Shown piece after piece: positions 43,871 through 52,627 of a DNA stretch of 64,000 nt (its first letter is position 1; each line of letters opens with the position of its first letter). Below the pieces are notes generated by a model. It had not been told where the DNA came from, made no database searches, and was given only the letters and a program-made list of their open reading frames with translations. The translations under genes were made by a program, and so were the position numbers. Location of the stretch: NCBI GenBank assembly GCA_050012135.1, contig JBEKHT010000006.1, positions 14,564 through 78,563 on the forward strand, read 5' to 3'. The DNA comes from JBEKHT01 sp050012135. Its GTDB lineage: Bacteria > Chloroflexota > Anaerolineae > Anaerolineales > RBG-16-64-43.

Positions 43871-45670
43871 ATGACCTCCACGATCTTGCTCCTGCTCCTC
43901 ATCATTTCTTCTGTGTCGATCTTAATGATCGCCACGCGTCTTCGTCCGGACTTGCTCGCCTTGCTTACGTTGGTGGCCCTTGGGTTGACTCGCTTGGTCA
44001 CGCCGGAAGAGGACCTGGCAGGATTTAGCGGAACGGCGGTCATCACCATCCTCGCCATTTTCATCATCTCGGAAGGCCTGCGGCAGACCGGCGTGACGAT
44101 GGTCCTGGGCCGCTTCATGATGCGGCTGAGCGGGGGTGGGGAGGTGCAGAGCATCTTGGTCACCATGCTCACCGCCGCAACCCTTTCGCTCTTCATGAAC
44201 AACATCGCCGCCGCAGGGGTCCTGCTGCCAGCGGTAATCAGCCTTTCGAGGCAGTCGCGCGTTTCTCCGTCGCGTCTGCTCATGCCCATGGCCTTTGGCA
44301 CGGTCCTGGGCGGGATGGCGACCCTGCTCACTACCGCCAACATTATTGTGAGTGGCAGTCTGAGGGAGCGGGGCTTGGCCCCGTTTGGATTGCTTGACTT
44401 TCTTCCAGTTGGCGTCCCGGTCGTGCTGGCGGGCACAGCGTACATGGTGCTCGCGGGTCGACGGTTGCTTCCGGAGCGATATCCTCCCGGCCAGGAAGCG
44501 CGCGCCGTCCGGCTGCGCGCCGAGTTGGAGAGCCTTTACGGGATCAAGACCAGCCTTTGCGAGCTAAAGGTCAACCCGGGATCGGGCATGGCCGGGCTCA
44601 GTCTCCAGGAGGGACGTTGGGCATCGCGCCTGGGCCTTCATGTCGTGGGATTGGCCCGCCAGGGGCGATTGCAGGTCGCCCCGTCCCCGGAGGTCACCGT
44701 CCATGAGGGCGATGTTGTCCTGGCGCAAGGTCAGCCGTCGGTCGAACTCCTGAATCAGAATGGGCTGCAGCTTCTGACCGAACCGGCGATTCCGATGGCC
44801 GTGACCAATGAGGAAACCGTCCTGGGTGAGGTCGTGCTCTCCCCGCATGCCGGCATTTTTGGTAAGAGCCTGAGCCAGTTGCGATTTCGGGAGCGATTCG
44901 GGCTCAATGTGTTGGCGCTTTGGAGACAGGGAAGCCCCATCCGGTCCAACCTGTCTGAACTTCCCTTGCGAGCCGGAGACACCCTCTTGGTGCAGGGGAC
45001 CGCCTCCAAGCTGAGTCTGTTGCGGGAGGGCCGTGACTTTATCCTGCTCGCGGAGGATCCCGATGCGGTGATGAGACCGGGGAAGGCGTACCTGGCTGCC
45101 GGCATCGGGTTGGTGACTCTCGGCATAGCCGCTCTGGGATGGATGCCCGTAGCCGTGACCACCCTGGCGGGAGCCTCCCTGATGCTGGTCACCGGCTGCT
45201 TGACCATGGACGAGGGCTACCGAGCCGTCGACTGGAAGTCTATGTTCCTGATCGCGGGCATGTGGCCGCTGGGCACCGCCATCAGCACGACGGGCCTGGC
45301 CACTCTGGTTGCCAACCGACTAGTCTCTTTCGCTTCCGGATCGGGCCCTCTGGTTATTGCCGGCCTCATGCTTTTGGGGGCGACAATCCTCAACCAGATT
45401 ATCGCCGGGCAGGCGGCCGTGCCGATCATGCTGGCGCCGATCGGTTTGGCGATTGCTCAGGCCAGCGGAGTCGACCCTCGCGGGATGGCGATGGCGGTCG
45501 CCCTGGGTTGCTCGCTCGCTTTTCCGACACCCCTTGGCCATCCCGTGAACACGCTGGTCATGGGATCGGGGGGTTACTCCTATCGGGACTATCTCCGGGT
45601 GGGTGGGCCACTGACCCTCCTAACCGCAGGAGTCGTCCTGATTGGGCTGCACTTGTTCTGGCACCTATAG
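43871..45670 (+). CDS. SLC13/DASS-family transporter with two RCK-C domains
   Basis: A 599-residue membrane protein. The N-terminal transport half (about 1-200) has the DASS-type helical hairpin SLFMNNIAAAGVLLPA, a form of the sodium/substrate-binding SNT region. Two TrkA-C (RCK-C) domains lie in the middle loop, about 215-290 and 305-395, with TVHEGDVVLAQGQ and PLRAGDTLLVQGT as the matching ends. The second transport half (405-599) contains GQAAVPIMLAPIGLAIA and FPTPLGHPVNTLVMGSGGY. Such proteins import dicarboxylates, sulfate or other anions with sodium; the RCK domains suggest gating by a ligand. The substrate is unknown. tgt starts one base after its stop codon. Confidence 0.85.
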   Translation: MTSTILLLLLIISSVSILMIATRLRPDLLALLTLVALGLTRLVTPEEDLAGFSGTAVITILAIFIISEGLRQTGVTMVLGRFMMRLSGGGEVQSILVTMLTAATLSLFMNNIAAAGVLLPAVISLSRQSRVSPSRLLMPMAFGTVLGGMATLLTTANIIVSGSLRERGLAPFGLLDFLPVGVPVVLAGTAYMVLAGRRLLPERYPPGQEARAVRLRAELESLYGIKTSLCELKVNPGSGMAGLSLQEGRWASRLGLHVVGLARQGRLQVAPSPEVTVHEGDVVLAQGQPSVELLNQNGLQLLTEPAIPMAVTNEETVLGEVVLSPHAGIFGKSLSQLRFRERFGLNVLALWRQGSPIRSNLSELPLRAGDTLLVQGTASKLSLLREGRDFILLAEDPDAVMRPGKAYLAAGIGLVTLGIAALGWMPVAVTTLAGASLMLVTGCLTMDEGYRAVDWKSMFLIAGMWPLGTAISTTGLATLVANRLVSFASGSGPLVIAGLMLLGATILNQIIAGQAAVPIMLAPIGLAIAQASGVDPRGMAMAVALGCSLAFPTPLGHPVNTLVMGSGGYSYRDYLRVGGPLTLLTAGVVLIGLHLFWHL

Positions 45671-45671
45671 G

Positions 45672-46799
45672 ATGGAACCCTTCGATTTCCAGGTGGTCGC
45701 CCAAGAGGGTCGCGCCAGGGCGGGCAGGTTGCGAACCCCCCACGGTACACTGGAGACTCCGGTGTTCGCGCCTGTGGGCACGCAGGGGAGTGTCAAGGCT
45801 CTCACGCCTGCTCAGCTGGAGGAACTGGGCGCGACTCTGATCCTGGCGAATACGTACCATCTCTTCCTGCGACCAGGCGACGAGATGGTCGCGCAGCTGG
45901 GGGGACTCCACGCCTTCATGCAATGGCCGAAGCCAATCTTGACCGACTCGGGGGGCTTCCAAGTCTTCTCCTTGAGCGCGATCCGAGAGGTGGATGAAGA
46001 GGGGATTAGCTTCCGATCGCACATTGACGGGTCAAGCCATCGCCTGACCCCGGAAATTGCGATCTCCGTTCAGGAGAACTTGGGGGGCGACATCATCATG
46101 GCCCTGGATGAGTGCCCGCCTCCGTACGACCGTCCGCACAACGAGTTGGCGCTGGCACGCACGCACGCCTGGGCAGAAAGATGCCTGCGGGCCCACCGGC
46201 GCGGCGATCAGGTCCTGTTCGGGATCGTGCAGGGTGGGGTCTTCCCTGATCTGCGGGAGCAATCGGCTCGATTTCTTACCTCGCTCGGATTCCCGGGATA
46301 TGGGATCGGCGGTTTGTCGGTTGGAGAGAGCAAGCAGGAGACCTATGCCATGCTTGATCTTGTGAATCCTCTTCTTCCTGAAGAAAAGCCTCGCTATCTG
46401 ATGGGGGTCGGGACGGCCCGGGATTTGATTGAGGGAGTGGTTCGCGGCATAGATATTTTTGACTGCGTCCTGCCCACTCGGCTGGCCCGTCATCACTCAG
46501 CTCTCACCCATGCGGGCCGACTGAATCTGGTCGGCTCCGCATACGCCCGCGATGCCCGTCCCATCGAATTGGGGTGTGGTTGCTACACGTGCCAGCATTT
46601 CAGTCGGGGCTACCTCCGCCATTTGATTCAGGCGCGAGAAATGCTGGCGGCCACATTGCTTTCCATCCACAATCTTTTCCTGCTGATTGAGCTGACCCGA
46701 GAGATGCGCGCGGCAATCCGGGAGGGGAGGTTTGAGCGAATGGTTGCAGATTGGGGCAGGGCGACGGGGCCCGGTATCGAGTCTCGCGCGATGGCATGA
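45672..46799 (+). CDS. tgt: Queuine tRNA-ribosyltransferase
   Basis: A 375-residue enzyme that exchanges guanine 34 of Asp, Asn, His and Tyr tRNAs for the preQ1 base. The barrel motifs are ILANTYHLFLRPG, ILTDSGGFQVFSL with the general-base aspartate, ALDECPPP, GIVQGGVF and IDIFDCVLPTRLARH with the nucleophile aspartate. The zinc site is CGCYTCQH with the later histidine in LLSIHN. The stretch after PTR reads ARHHSALT where most enzymes have ARNG, a small deviation. The ATG at 45672 is one base after the transporter stop codon; the next pathway enzyme, queA, lies at 54016. Confidence 0.96.
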   Translation: MEPFDFQVVAQEGRARAGRLRTPHGTLETPVFAPVGTQGSVKALTPAQLEELGATLILANTYHLFLRPGDEMVAQLGGLHAFMQWPKPILTDSGGFQVFSLSAIREVDEEGISFRSHIDGSSHRLTPEIAISVQENLGGDIIMALDECPPPYDRPHNELALARTHAWAERCLRAHRRGDQVLFGIVQGGVFPDLREQSARFLTSLGFPGYGIGGLSVGESKQETYAMLDLVNPLLPEEKPRYLMGVGTARDLIEGVVRGIDIFDCVLPTRLARHHSALTHAGRLNLVGSAYARDARPIELGCGCYTCQHFSRGYLRHLIQAREMLAATLLSIHNLFLLIELTREMRAAIREGRFERMVADWGRATGPGIESRAMA

Positions 46800-46953
46800 C
46801 GGAGCGCGGATGATCGCCTGCCGGTGGGATATCCCGGATCGAAGAGCCGCCGTACCCTGTGGGTGGAAGCGCCCGTGGGGGATCCTAGGATAGTTGCCCT
46901 CGGAGGTCCTTGGGCCAGTTCCACTTTCGATCCATACCCGGAGGGAGCAGCAG

Positions 46954-47772
46954 ATGACCGTCGTGCAGGCCATGGTTCTCGGCGCTGTGCAGGGAATCGC
47001 CGAATTCCTGCCGATTTCCGGCTCGGCTCATCTCGTGCTGGTTCCCTGGCTGCTCGGCTGGCAGATCCAACCCAACCCCGCTTCGGCTCTCAATATTCTT
47101 GGGGAGATGGGAGCGCTAGTGGCCGTGGTCGGGTTCTTCTGGACGGACCTGCGAGGCTTGGTCCGCGCCGGCGTGCTGAGCCTTATTAACCGTTCGCTGG
47201 AAGATCCCCAGGCGCGACTCGCATGGCAGGTCGCACTGGCAGCCCTCCCGGCCACCTTGGCAAGCCTAGTCCTCCAGCAGACTCTGCGCGAATCCTTGTC
47301 CAGTCCTCGGACCCTGGGTGGTTTCTTGCTTGCGACCGGGGCTTTCCTCTTTCTGGCCGATCTCATCGGACGACCTTCCCGATCTTTGCTCCAGGCCGGT
47401 TGGCGGGACGCGATCTTCATGGGAGTCGCCCAGGCCATCGGCCTGTTGCCCGGGGTCTCGCGTTGCGGTGTGACCATGGCGACTGGCACGCTCACTGGCC
47501 TGAGCCGGCCCACCGCTGCCCGCTTTTCCATCTTGATGGCCGTGCCGATCCTGCTGGAGGCCGGGATCGTTGGAGCCAGGGGCCTGGCAAGTCTTCCGGA
47601 TCTTGCCTCCGACCTCATGCTCGGTGCGGCAGGGTTCGTCGCCGCGGCGGTCGTTGGATTCTTCGTCATCGGCTGGTTGCTCCGCTACCTGACGACCCAT
47701 TCCTTGCGGGTCTTCGCCCTCTATTGTGGCGTCTTGGGTTCAATAACGGTCCTGCTTTCCTTCGTGCGCTAA
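46954..47772 (+). CDS. uppP: Undecaprenyl-diphosphatase
   Basis: A 272-residue membrane phosphatase of the BacA/UppP family, which recycles undecaprenyl diphosphate for cell-envelope synthesis. The two active-site regions are QGIAEFLPISGSAHLVLVP and LLPGVSRCGVTMATG, with the conserved glutamates, serine, histidine and arginine. The family usually has SSTGH and SRSG at these points; here they are SGSAH and SRCG. About eight helices are seen. The ATG at 46954 has GGAGGGA. The following lipoprotein gene starts inside its stop codon (TAATG), so the two are coupled. Confidence 0.93.
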   Translation: MTVVQAMVLGAVQGIAEFLPISGSAHLVLVPWLLGWQIQPNPASALNILGEMGALVAVVGFFWTDLRGLVRAGVLSLINRSLEDPQARLAWQVALAALPATLASLVLQQTLRESLSSPRTLGGFLLATGAFLFLADLIGRPSRSLLQAGWRDAIFMGVAQAIGLLPGVSRCGVTMATGTLTGLSRPTAARFSILMAVPILLEAGIVGARGLASLPDLASDLMLGAAGFVAAAVVGFFVIGWLLRYLTTHSLRVFALYCGVLGSITVLLSFVR

Positions 47773-48599
47773 TGAAAGCCGGTCGGCCAATGCGTTCGCC
47801 TCTACCGGTCTGGAGTCTCTCTTTCCTGGGCCCTTTGATCCTCATCTCCTGTGGGACCGCACAGGCCCCTGCGGGGACGCCCATGCCCTTTCCAGTGGTT
47901 ATTGCCGATCCCTCGGCACAGGCCATGGTTGCGCGGTTGCTTGCGATCAATGCAAGCGTGTGGCCCGCATCGACCTCCCGCGGACCGGGGGCCGTTCAAG
48001 CGATTCCGCAAAGTGCCCTCAGCGAGGAGCTCCAGTCCGGGGAGGCGCAGCTCGCCATTGAGCTGGGGTCCCCGCCGGAGGGGCTGTGGGCGGCCCAATT
48101 GGGCTGGGAAGGCATTGTGGTGATTGTTCGCCCAGACAACCCGATCCTCTCGATTGGCCTTGAGCAACTGGGAGAGGTCTTCTCGGGAAAGATCACGAGC
48201 TGGTCAGCGCTAGGATCTGGGGCCGGGGCCATTCACTTGGTCGGCCGGGAAAAGGGATCGCCGGTTCGCCTCGCGTTTGACCACTCCGTCCTGGGAAGCG
48301 AGCCACTCAGCAGCGAGGCCTTGGTGGTACCGGCCTCTTGGGCTGTCGTGCAGGCCGTCCATGAAGACCCCTTGGCAATCGGCTACCTCCCTTGCATTGA
48401 CCTGGCCTCGGGCTTGAGGGCTCTGCCGATCGATGGAGTGGCGCCGAGGGGAGAGACGATCCAGATGGGGGAATACCCGCTCAGGATTCCAGTAGTGGCA
48501 ATCGCTCGCCAGCAACCTCAGGGGACCTGGGCTTCGTTTGTCGCTTGGGCGCAAGGCCAACAGGGTCAGCAGGCGTTTCGATTGCTTTGCCAACCTTGA
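47772..48599 (+). CDS. PstS-like substrate-binding lipoprotein
   Basis: A 275-residue exported protein. The N-terminal hydrophobic segment ends in LILISCGT, a lipobox, so the mature protein should start at that cysteine on the outer face of the membrane. The rest is a periplasmic-binding-protein fold of the PstS type, with the typical GEVFSGKITSWSAL motif and a later VREDPLAIGYLP-like segment (VHEDPLAIGYLP). Phosphate-type oxyanion binding is likely, but the usual serine-rich phosphate loop is not obvious. No PstC, PstA or PstB permease genes follow. Translation is coupled to uppP, which releases phosphate outside the membrane. Confidence 0.78.
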   Translation: MKAGRPMRSPLPVWSLSFLGPLILISCGTAQAPAGTPMPFPVVIADPSAQAMVARLLAINASVWPASTSRGPGAVQAIPQSALSEELQSGEAQLAIELGSPPEGLWAAQLGWEGIVVIVRPDNPILSIGLEQLGEVFSGKITSWSALGSGAGAIHLVGREKGSPVRLAFDHSVLGSEPLSSEALVVPASWAVVQAVHEDPLAIGYLPCIDLASGLRALPIDGVAPRGETIQMGEYPLRIPVVAIARQQPQGTWASFVAWAQGQQGQQAFRLLCQP

Positions 48600-48668
48600 C
48601 CCCTGACCGCGGCCCCATCCCCGGAAAGGGCGCGAATCTGGAATCTGCGGGGGCTTGGCCGATCCAGG

Positions 48669-49319
48669 CTAAACGAGGAATGGGTTTCCAACCCGTTCTT
48701 GCCCGACAGTCGTGACCGGTCCATGGCCGGAGAAGATCAGCGTATCGTCGGGAAGGGAAAGAATTCCGGTTTGAATGCTCTGGAGGAGTTGAGGGTAACT
48801 TCCGCCGGGCAGGTCGGTCCGGCCGATGCTGCCGGAGAAGATCACATCTCCCGAGAAGAGCCAGCCTCGCTTTCGCTCAAGGAAACCCACATGTCCGGCC
48901 GTATGCCCCGGCAGGGAAAGAACTTCCAGGAGCAACTGCCCACAGCGGATCCGATCTCCTGCCCCGAGGGGTTTGGGCGAGACAGGGGGGGAGGTGAACT
49001 GGACGCCAAAAAGGTCCGCCCCGCCTTTGGCAGTCCACAGAGGCAGATCTGCTTGGCCCAGATAGGTCGGGGCAGGGAACCGTGCGATCAGTTCGGCACA
49101 TCCCCCGATGTGATCAAAATGGGCATGGGTAATCAAGATCGCGCACAGCTGCCATTCTCGGCGCTCTAGTTCCCCAGCGATGTGTTGCCCGTCCCAGGAA
49201 GGGTCAATGACAACGGCCTCGTGCTGCGCGAGGTCAGCGACCAAATAGCAGTTGGTCCCGACCGGACCCAAGGTCAGAGAAACCACCTCGGCGCTTTCGT
49301 TCGAGCCACTCGGTTTCAT
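48669..49319 (-). CDS. Metallo-beta-lactamase-fold hydrolase, glyoxalase II-like
   Basis: A 216-residue enzyme with the dinuclear metal motif THAHFDHIGG, then histidine in LPGHTAGHVGF, aspartate in LFSGDVIFSGSIGR and the last histidine in FSGHGP. The order and spacing match the short YcbL/glyoxalase II-like branch. It probably hydrolyses a thioester or similar small molecule; the exact substrate is open. The ATG at 49319 overlaps the stop of the upstream membrane-protein gene by four bases, so the two are co-translated. Confidence 0.88.
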   Translation of the reverse strand: MKPSGSNESAEVVSLTLGPVGTNCYLVADLAQHEAVVIDPSWDGQHIAGELERREWQLCAILITHAHFDHIGGCAELIARFPAPTYLGQADLPLWTAKGGADLFGVQFTSPPVSPKPLGAGDRIRCGQLLLEVLSLPGHTAGHVGFLERKRGWLFSGDVIFSGSIGRTDLPGGSYPQLLQSIQTGILSLPDDTLIFSGHGPVTTVGQERVGNPFLV

Positions 49320-49951
49320 CGGCCAAACTTTCCGAGGATCCGGGGAAGCATCAGGACGAGGCTAACGATCAGCGCGGCAACTCCCAAGGCGAATTCGGCC
49401 GCCCGGGAGAGTCCCAGAGGGGCCAGTACCCGAGTCTGCAACGTCCGGGCCCAGACGGTTCGTTCCACCACCTCTCCTCCTCCTTCCGGCACCAGTTGCA
49501 GGCGCAGGAACATGGTTGCGCTAGCCGATCCTTGGGATGCGGTCGTGATCGTCCAGGCAAAAGTGGCCCGTCCCGCTGGCGAGAGCGGCTCAGCGATTTC
49601 TCCCTCTGGGTCGACAACAATTCCGTTGCCTCGCAATTCGGCGACCACCATGCGGTTGAATCCAGAGATCGGAGCCGGGATTTGACCCTTCACCGGCGCG
49701 AGAGTGAGCCGGGCTGTCGCAGTCTGCCCCAGGCGAAGGCCGGCGGGCCAGTGAAGGCTGAGCGCGAAGTCCACATTCGCATCCTGGCGGCTGGGGGCCT
49801 GGGCCGAGGTAAGCGCTTCGCCCACCAGGGGAATGGACTCGCTCAAGATCGACGGGGGCCATAGGGCCATTCCCAAAAGGAGGACGGAGGAGACGGCCAG
49901 GGTTAGGCTGACCCAGCCGCTATAGGAATGACGCTCCGCTTTCCTGGACAC
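49316..49951 (-). CDS. Exported membrane-anchored protein of unknown function
   Basis: A 211-residue protein with an N-terminal membrane helix (about 13-33), an extracytoplasmic beta-rich domain (about 50-170) and a C-terminal membrane helix (about 180-200). The middle has strands such as RLGQTATARLTLAPV and RATFAWTITTASQGSA that suggest an Ig-like fold. I do not recognise a family. The start is the GTG at 49951: a TATAAT on this strand at 49958-49963 ends only seven bases before it, so the mRNA should begin at or next to the GTG and be leaderless. An in-frame ORF upstream of that box cannot be part of this transcript. Confidence 0.62.
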   Translation of the reverse strand: MSRKAERHSYSGWVSLTLAVSSVLLLGMALWPPSILSESIPLVGEALTSAQAPSRQDANVDFALSLHWPAGLRLGQTATARLTLAPVKGQIPAPISGFNRMVVAELRGNGIVVDPEGEIAEPLSPAGRATFAWTITTASQGSASATMFLRLQLVPEGGGEVVERTVWARTLQTRVLAPLGLSRAAEFALGVAALIVSLVLMLPRILGKFGR

Positions 49952-49957
49952 GGCGCA

Positions 49958-49963
49958 ATTATA
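49958..49963 (-). promoter_or_regulatory. -10 box of a leaderless gene
   Basis: TATAAT on the minus strand, six bases from the GTG start codon at 49951. No clear -35. The position of the box decides the start codon of the gene. Confidence 0.55.
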
Positions 49964-50095
49964 CCTATCCGGGATCGTCCGGTTTTCGTCGCACCGTGAA
50001 CTTGGGCAGAGCACGGGTCTTCCCCTCAGACTGAGGGAACCCTGGGGGGCGATGTTCCATGCTACACTGCTCGCAAACCCTCCCGAGGAGGAGCA

Positions 50096-51472
50096 TTGTT
50101 CCCCTATCCGGCAGAGCCATTTCGAATCAAGATGGTTGAACCGCTGCGCCGTATCCATCGCGCTGAGCGTGAGTCCGCCTTGCGCGCCGCTGGGTACAAC
50201 CTCTTTGCTCTCAAGGCGGAAGATGTTTACATCGATCTGCTCACCGACTCAGGCACGGGGGCCATGAGTGATCATCAGTGGGGATCGCTCATGATGGGCG
50301 ACGAGTCCTACGCGGGCGCCCGATCCTTCTATCATCTCTCTGCGGTGATGAAAAAGATCTTCGGGTTCAGGCATTTTGTCCCCACCCATCAAGGGAGGGC
50401 TGCGGAAAACATCCTTTGTGCTGTCCTCCTCAAGCCAGGACAGCACGTCCCGAGCAATATGCATTTTGACACAACCCAGGCGAATATCCTGGCGCGCGAG
50501 GGCATCCCCGAGGACCTGGTGATCCCGGAAGGGCAGGACCCGCAGAGTCGCCATCCCTTCAAGGGGAACTTGGATATTGCTCGGTTGGAAGACTTCATCC
50601 GCCGCGTGGGCCCCGGACAGATTCCCTTCGGCATGATCACCGTGACGAACAATGCCGGAGGCGGCCAGCCGGTATCCCTTGAGAACCTGCAACAGGTAAG
50701 CGCGGTCTACCGCCGTCACCATATCCCTTTCTTTATCGACGCGTGCCGCTACGCAGAGAATGCCTACTTCATTCATGAGCGCGAGCCAGGCCAACAAGGC
50801 CGACCCTTGCCCGAGATTGCTCGAGAGATCTTTTCGCTTGCCGATGGCGCCACCATGTCGGCCAAGAAGGACGGCTTGGTGAACATTGGCGGATTCCTGG
50901 CCCTGAACGACGATGACCTGTACGAGCAGGTTTGCAACGAACTCATCCTGCGGGAGGGTTTCCCCACTTATGGAGGCCTGGCGGGACGCGACCTCGACGC
51001 GATGGCGGTGGGACTCGAAGAAGCTCTGGATGAGGAGTATTTGGCCTATCGGGTTGGCCAGATCCGCTATCTGGGCGAACGCATAACCGAAGCCGGGGTT
51101 CCGATTGTCCAACCCCCGGGCGGGCACGCCATTTACCTGGACGCAGGCGCCTTCCTGCCTCATATTCCCCCCGCTGAATTCCCTGGGCAGGCTCTCGCGA
51201 TCGAGCTTTATCTGCAAGGTGGAATCCGCGGCGTGGAGGTCGGGTCCACCATGTTCGCCCATCCAGACGCACGGACTGGCGAGATGCTCTATGCCCCGCT
51301 GGAGCTCGTGCGACTCGCCCTGCCTCGCCGGGTTTACACCCAAGCCCACTTGGATTTTGTCATCGAAACAGTCGCCCGCATCGTTCCGCGCCGAGCGGGC
51401 CTGCGCGGACTGCGCATGACTTATGCGCCCGCCCTGCTGCGCCATTTCACCGCACGCTTCGAGCCTCTGTGA
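50096..51472 (+). CDS. Beta-eliminating lyase, tryptophanase-like
   Basis: A 458-residue PLP enzyme of the tryptophanase / tyrosine phenol-lyase family, which cleaves an aromatic amino acid to an aromatic product, pyruvate and ammonia. The PLP lysine is K258 in TMSAKKDGLVNIGGF. Overall it reads closer to tyrosine phenol-lyase (FPYPAEPFRIK start, IDLLTDSGTGAMSD, YGGLAGRD). At the specificity positions it is tryptophanase-like: Asp125 in HFDTTQ, where phenol-lyase has Thr124, and Val382 in VEVGS, where phenol-lyase has Arg381. Tryptophan is therefore the better guess. The start is TTG at 50096 with GGAGGAG upstream; the next ATG (50132) would cut off conserved N-terminal residues. Confidence 0.88.
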   Translation: MFPYPAEPFRIKMVEPLRRIHRAERESALRAAGYNLFALKAEDVYIDLLTDSGTGAMSDHQWGSLMMGDESYAGARSFYHLSAVMKKIFGFRHFVPTHQGRAAENILCAVLLKPGQHVPSNMHFDTTQANILAREGIPEDLVIPEGQDPQSRHPFKGNLDIARLEDFIRRVGPGQIPFGMITVTNNAGGGQPVSLENLQQVSAVYRRHHIPFFIDACRYAENAYFIHEREPGQQGRPLPEIAREIFSLADGATMSAKKDGLVNIGGFLALNDDDLYEQVCNELILREGFPTYGGLAGRDLDAMAVGLEEALDEEYLAYRVGQIRYLGERITEAGVPIVQPPGGHAIYLDAGAFLPHIPPAEFPGQALAIELYLQGGIRGVEVGSTMFAHPDARTGEMLYAPLELVRLALPRRVYTQAHLDFVIETVARIVPRRAGLRGLRMTYAPALLRHFTARFEPL

Positions 51473-51480
51473 AGTCCGGT

Positions 51481-52107
51481 TCATCCTGTGCCGAACTGCC
51501 GATCCCCGGCGTCACCCAGACCTGGGAGGATGTACCCCACTTTGTTCAATTGATCGTCGACTGCGCCCAGGTAGAGGGGAACGTCAGGGTGTTGCCTTTG
51601 CATGGCGGCGATGCCCTCGGGAGAAGCGATGAGGCCGACGTACTTAATCCGCCGGACCCCCCACCTCTTCAGGATGTCGGCCGTGGCAACGGCTGACCCT
51701 CCGGTGGCCAGCATGGGGTCGAGAATCAGGCAAATGGATACCCGGGGCTCTAGAGGCAACTTGTTGTAGTACTGCACCGGTTTGAGGGTCTTTTCATCGC
51801 GGTACATGCCAATATGCCAAACCTCGGCACCCGGAAGCATTTCCCACACCCCCTCCACCATTCCTAAGCCCGCTCGCAGGATCGGGACCAACCCGATCCT
51901 GTCCGTCACCTGCAGGCATTTGGCAATACCCATGGGAGTCTGCACCGTGATATCGTGGGTGGCGAGGTCCGCTGTGGCCTCGTAGGCCAGCAGCATGGAG
52001 ATCTCGCGGATCAGCTCTCGGAACTCCTTGGGCTCTGTGGTCAGGTCGCGCAGACGAGCGAGCTTTGAGGCGACCAGCGGGTGAGGGGAGGGGTAAATTG
52101 GTGACAT
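51481..52107 (-). CDS. upp: Uracil phosphoribosyltransferase
   Basis: A 208-residue salvage enzyme that makes UMP from uracil and PRPP. The PRPP-binding motif is LILDPMLATGGSAVATADIL, and the uracil-binding C-terminal region GAVDDQLNKVGYILPGLGDAGDRQFG is standard. VPILRAGLGMVEG is another family block. Length is normal. The ATG at 52107 has GAGGTG upstream; a GTG three codons earlier is possible. It faces the tryptophanase-like gene, with an eight-base gap between the stop codons and no visible terminator. Confidence 0.97.
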   Translation of the reverse strand: MSPIYPSPHPLVASKLARLRDLTTEPKEFRELIREISMLLAYEATADLATHDITVQTPMGIAKCLQVTDRIGLVPILRAGLGMVEGVWEMLPGAEVWHIGMYRDEKTLKPVQYYNKLPLEPRVSICLILDPMLATGGSAVATADILKRWGVRRIKYVGLIASPEGIAAMQRQHPDVPLYLGAVDDQLNKVGYILPGLGDAGDRQFGTG

Positions 52108-52627
52108 CTTGTTCACCTCGCAGGGGGTGGCGCGAATCCGATTCGTTCCGGAAGGACCGAAGACCTTTGTTGCCTGGGGGGACGAGAGCCCTTCCCCCCG
52201 TCGACTGTGGGGAAGATCAGGTTTCCCGCGGCCGCCCAGCCGTGAAGCTCGTCAACAAACATCAGATTGCCGACGCCTTCCTGGGCCTCGAAATGCTCGT
52301 GGCTCTCGGGAAGCCCATTCTGCCAGAGTAGCTCCACCCTCTCCAGCGCGGATCAAGGAGGGCCCGCCCGGCGCGATGAAGCCTCGGCTCGAGCGGGTGA
52401 AGGCCCGGGAGCTGCGCTTCCCCCGGCGCCCCCCTCGGCCGTGGGGCCGGAGGGGGGGATGACGATGGGCCACCTGCCCGCCGCGAGCGTGGCCACCATG
52501 AGCGGCAGGGCGGTCAATCCAAGATCCGCTCACATGGATTTCCGCGCGGCAGGAACGCTCCGGGGATGAGTGTCCCCGGATTATACTGGCGCATGGGCAG
52601 GTGCTGCGCGGGTTATAATCGTGGGAC
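52108..52627. other. Divergent region between upp and ruvB
   Basis: About 520 bases without a believable gene. A hairpin GGGGA-TGAG-TGTCCCC lies near 52562-52577, and a perfect TATAAT (52614-52619) ends eight bases before the ruvB ATG, implying a leaderless or nearly leaderless ruvB mRNA. No ribosome binding site precedes ruvB. Confidence 0.5.
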
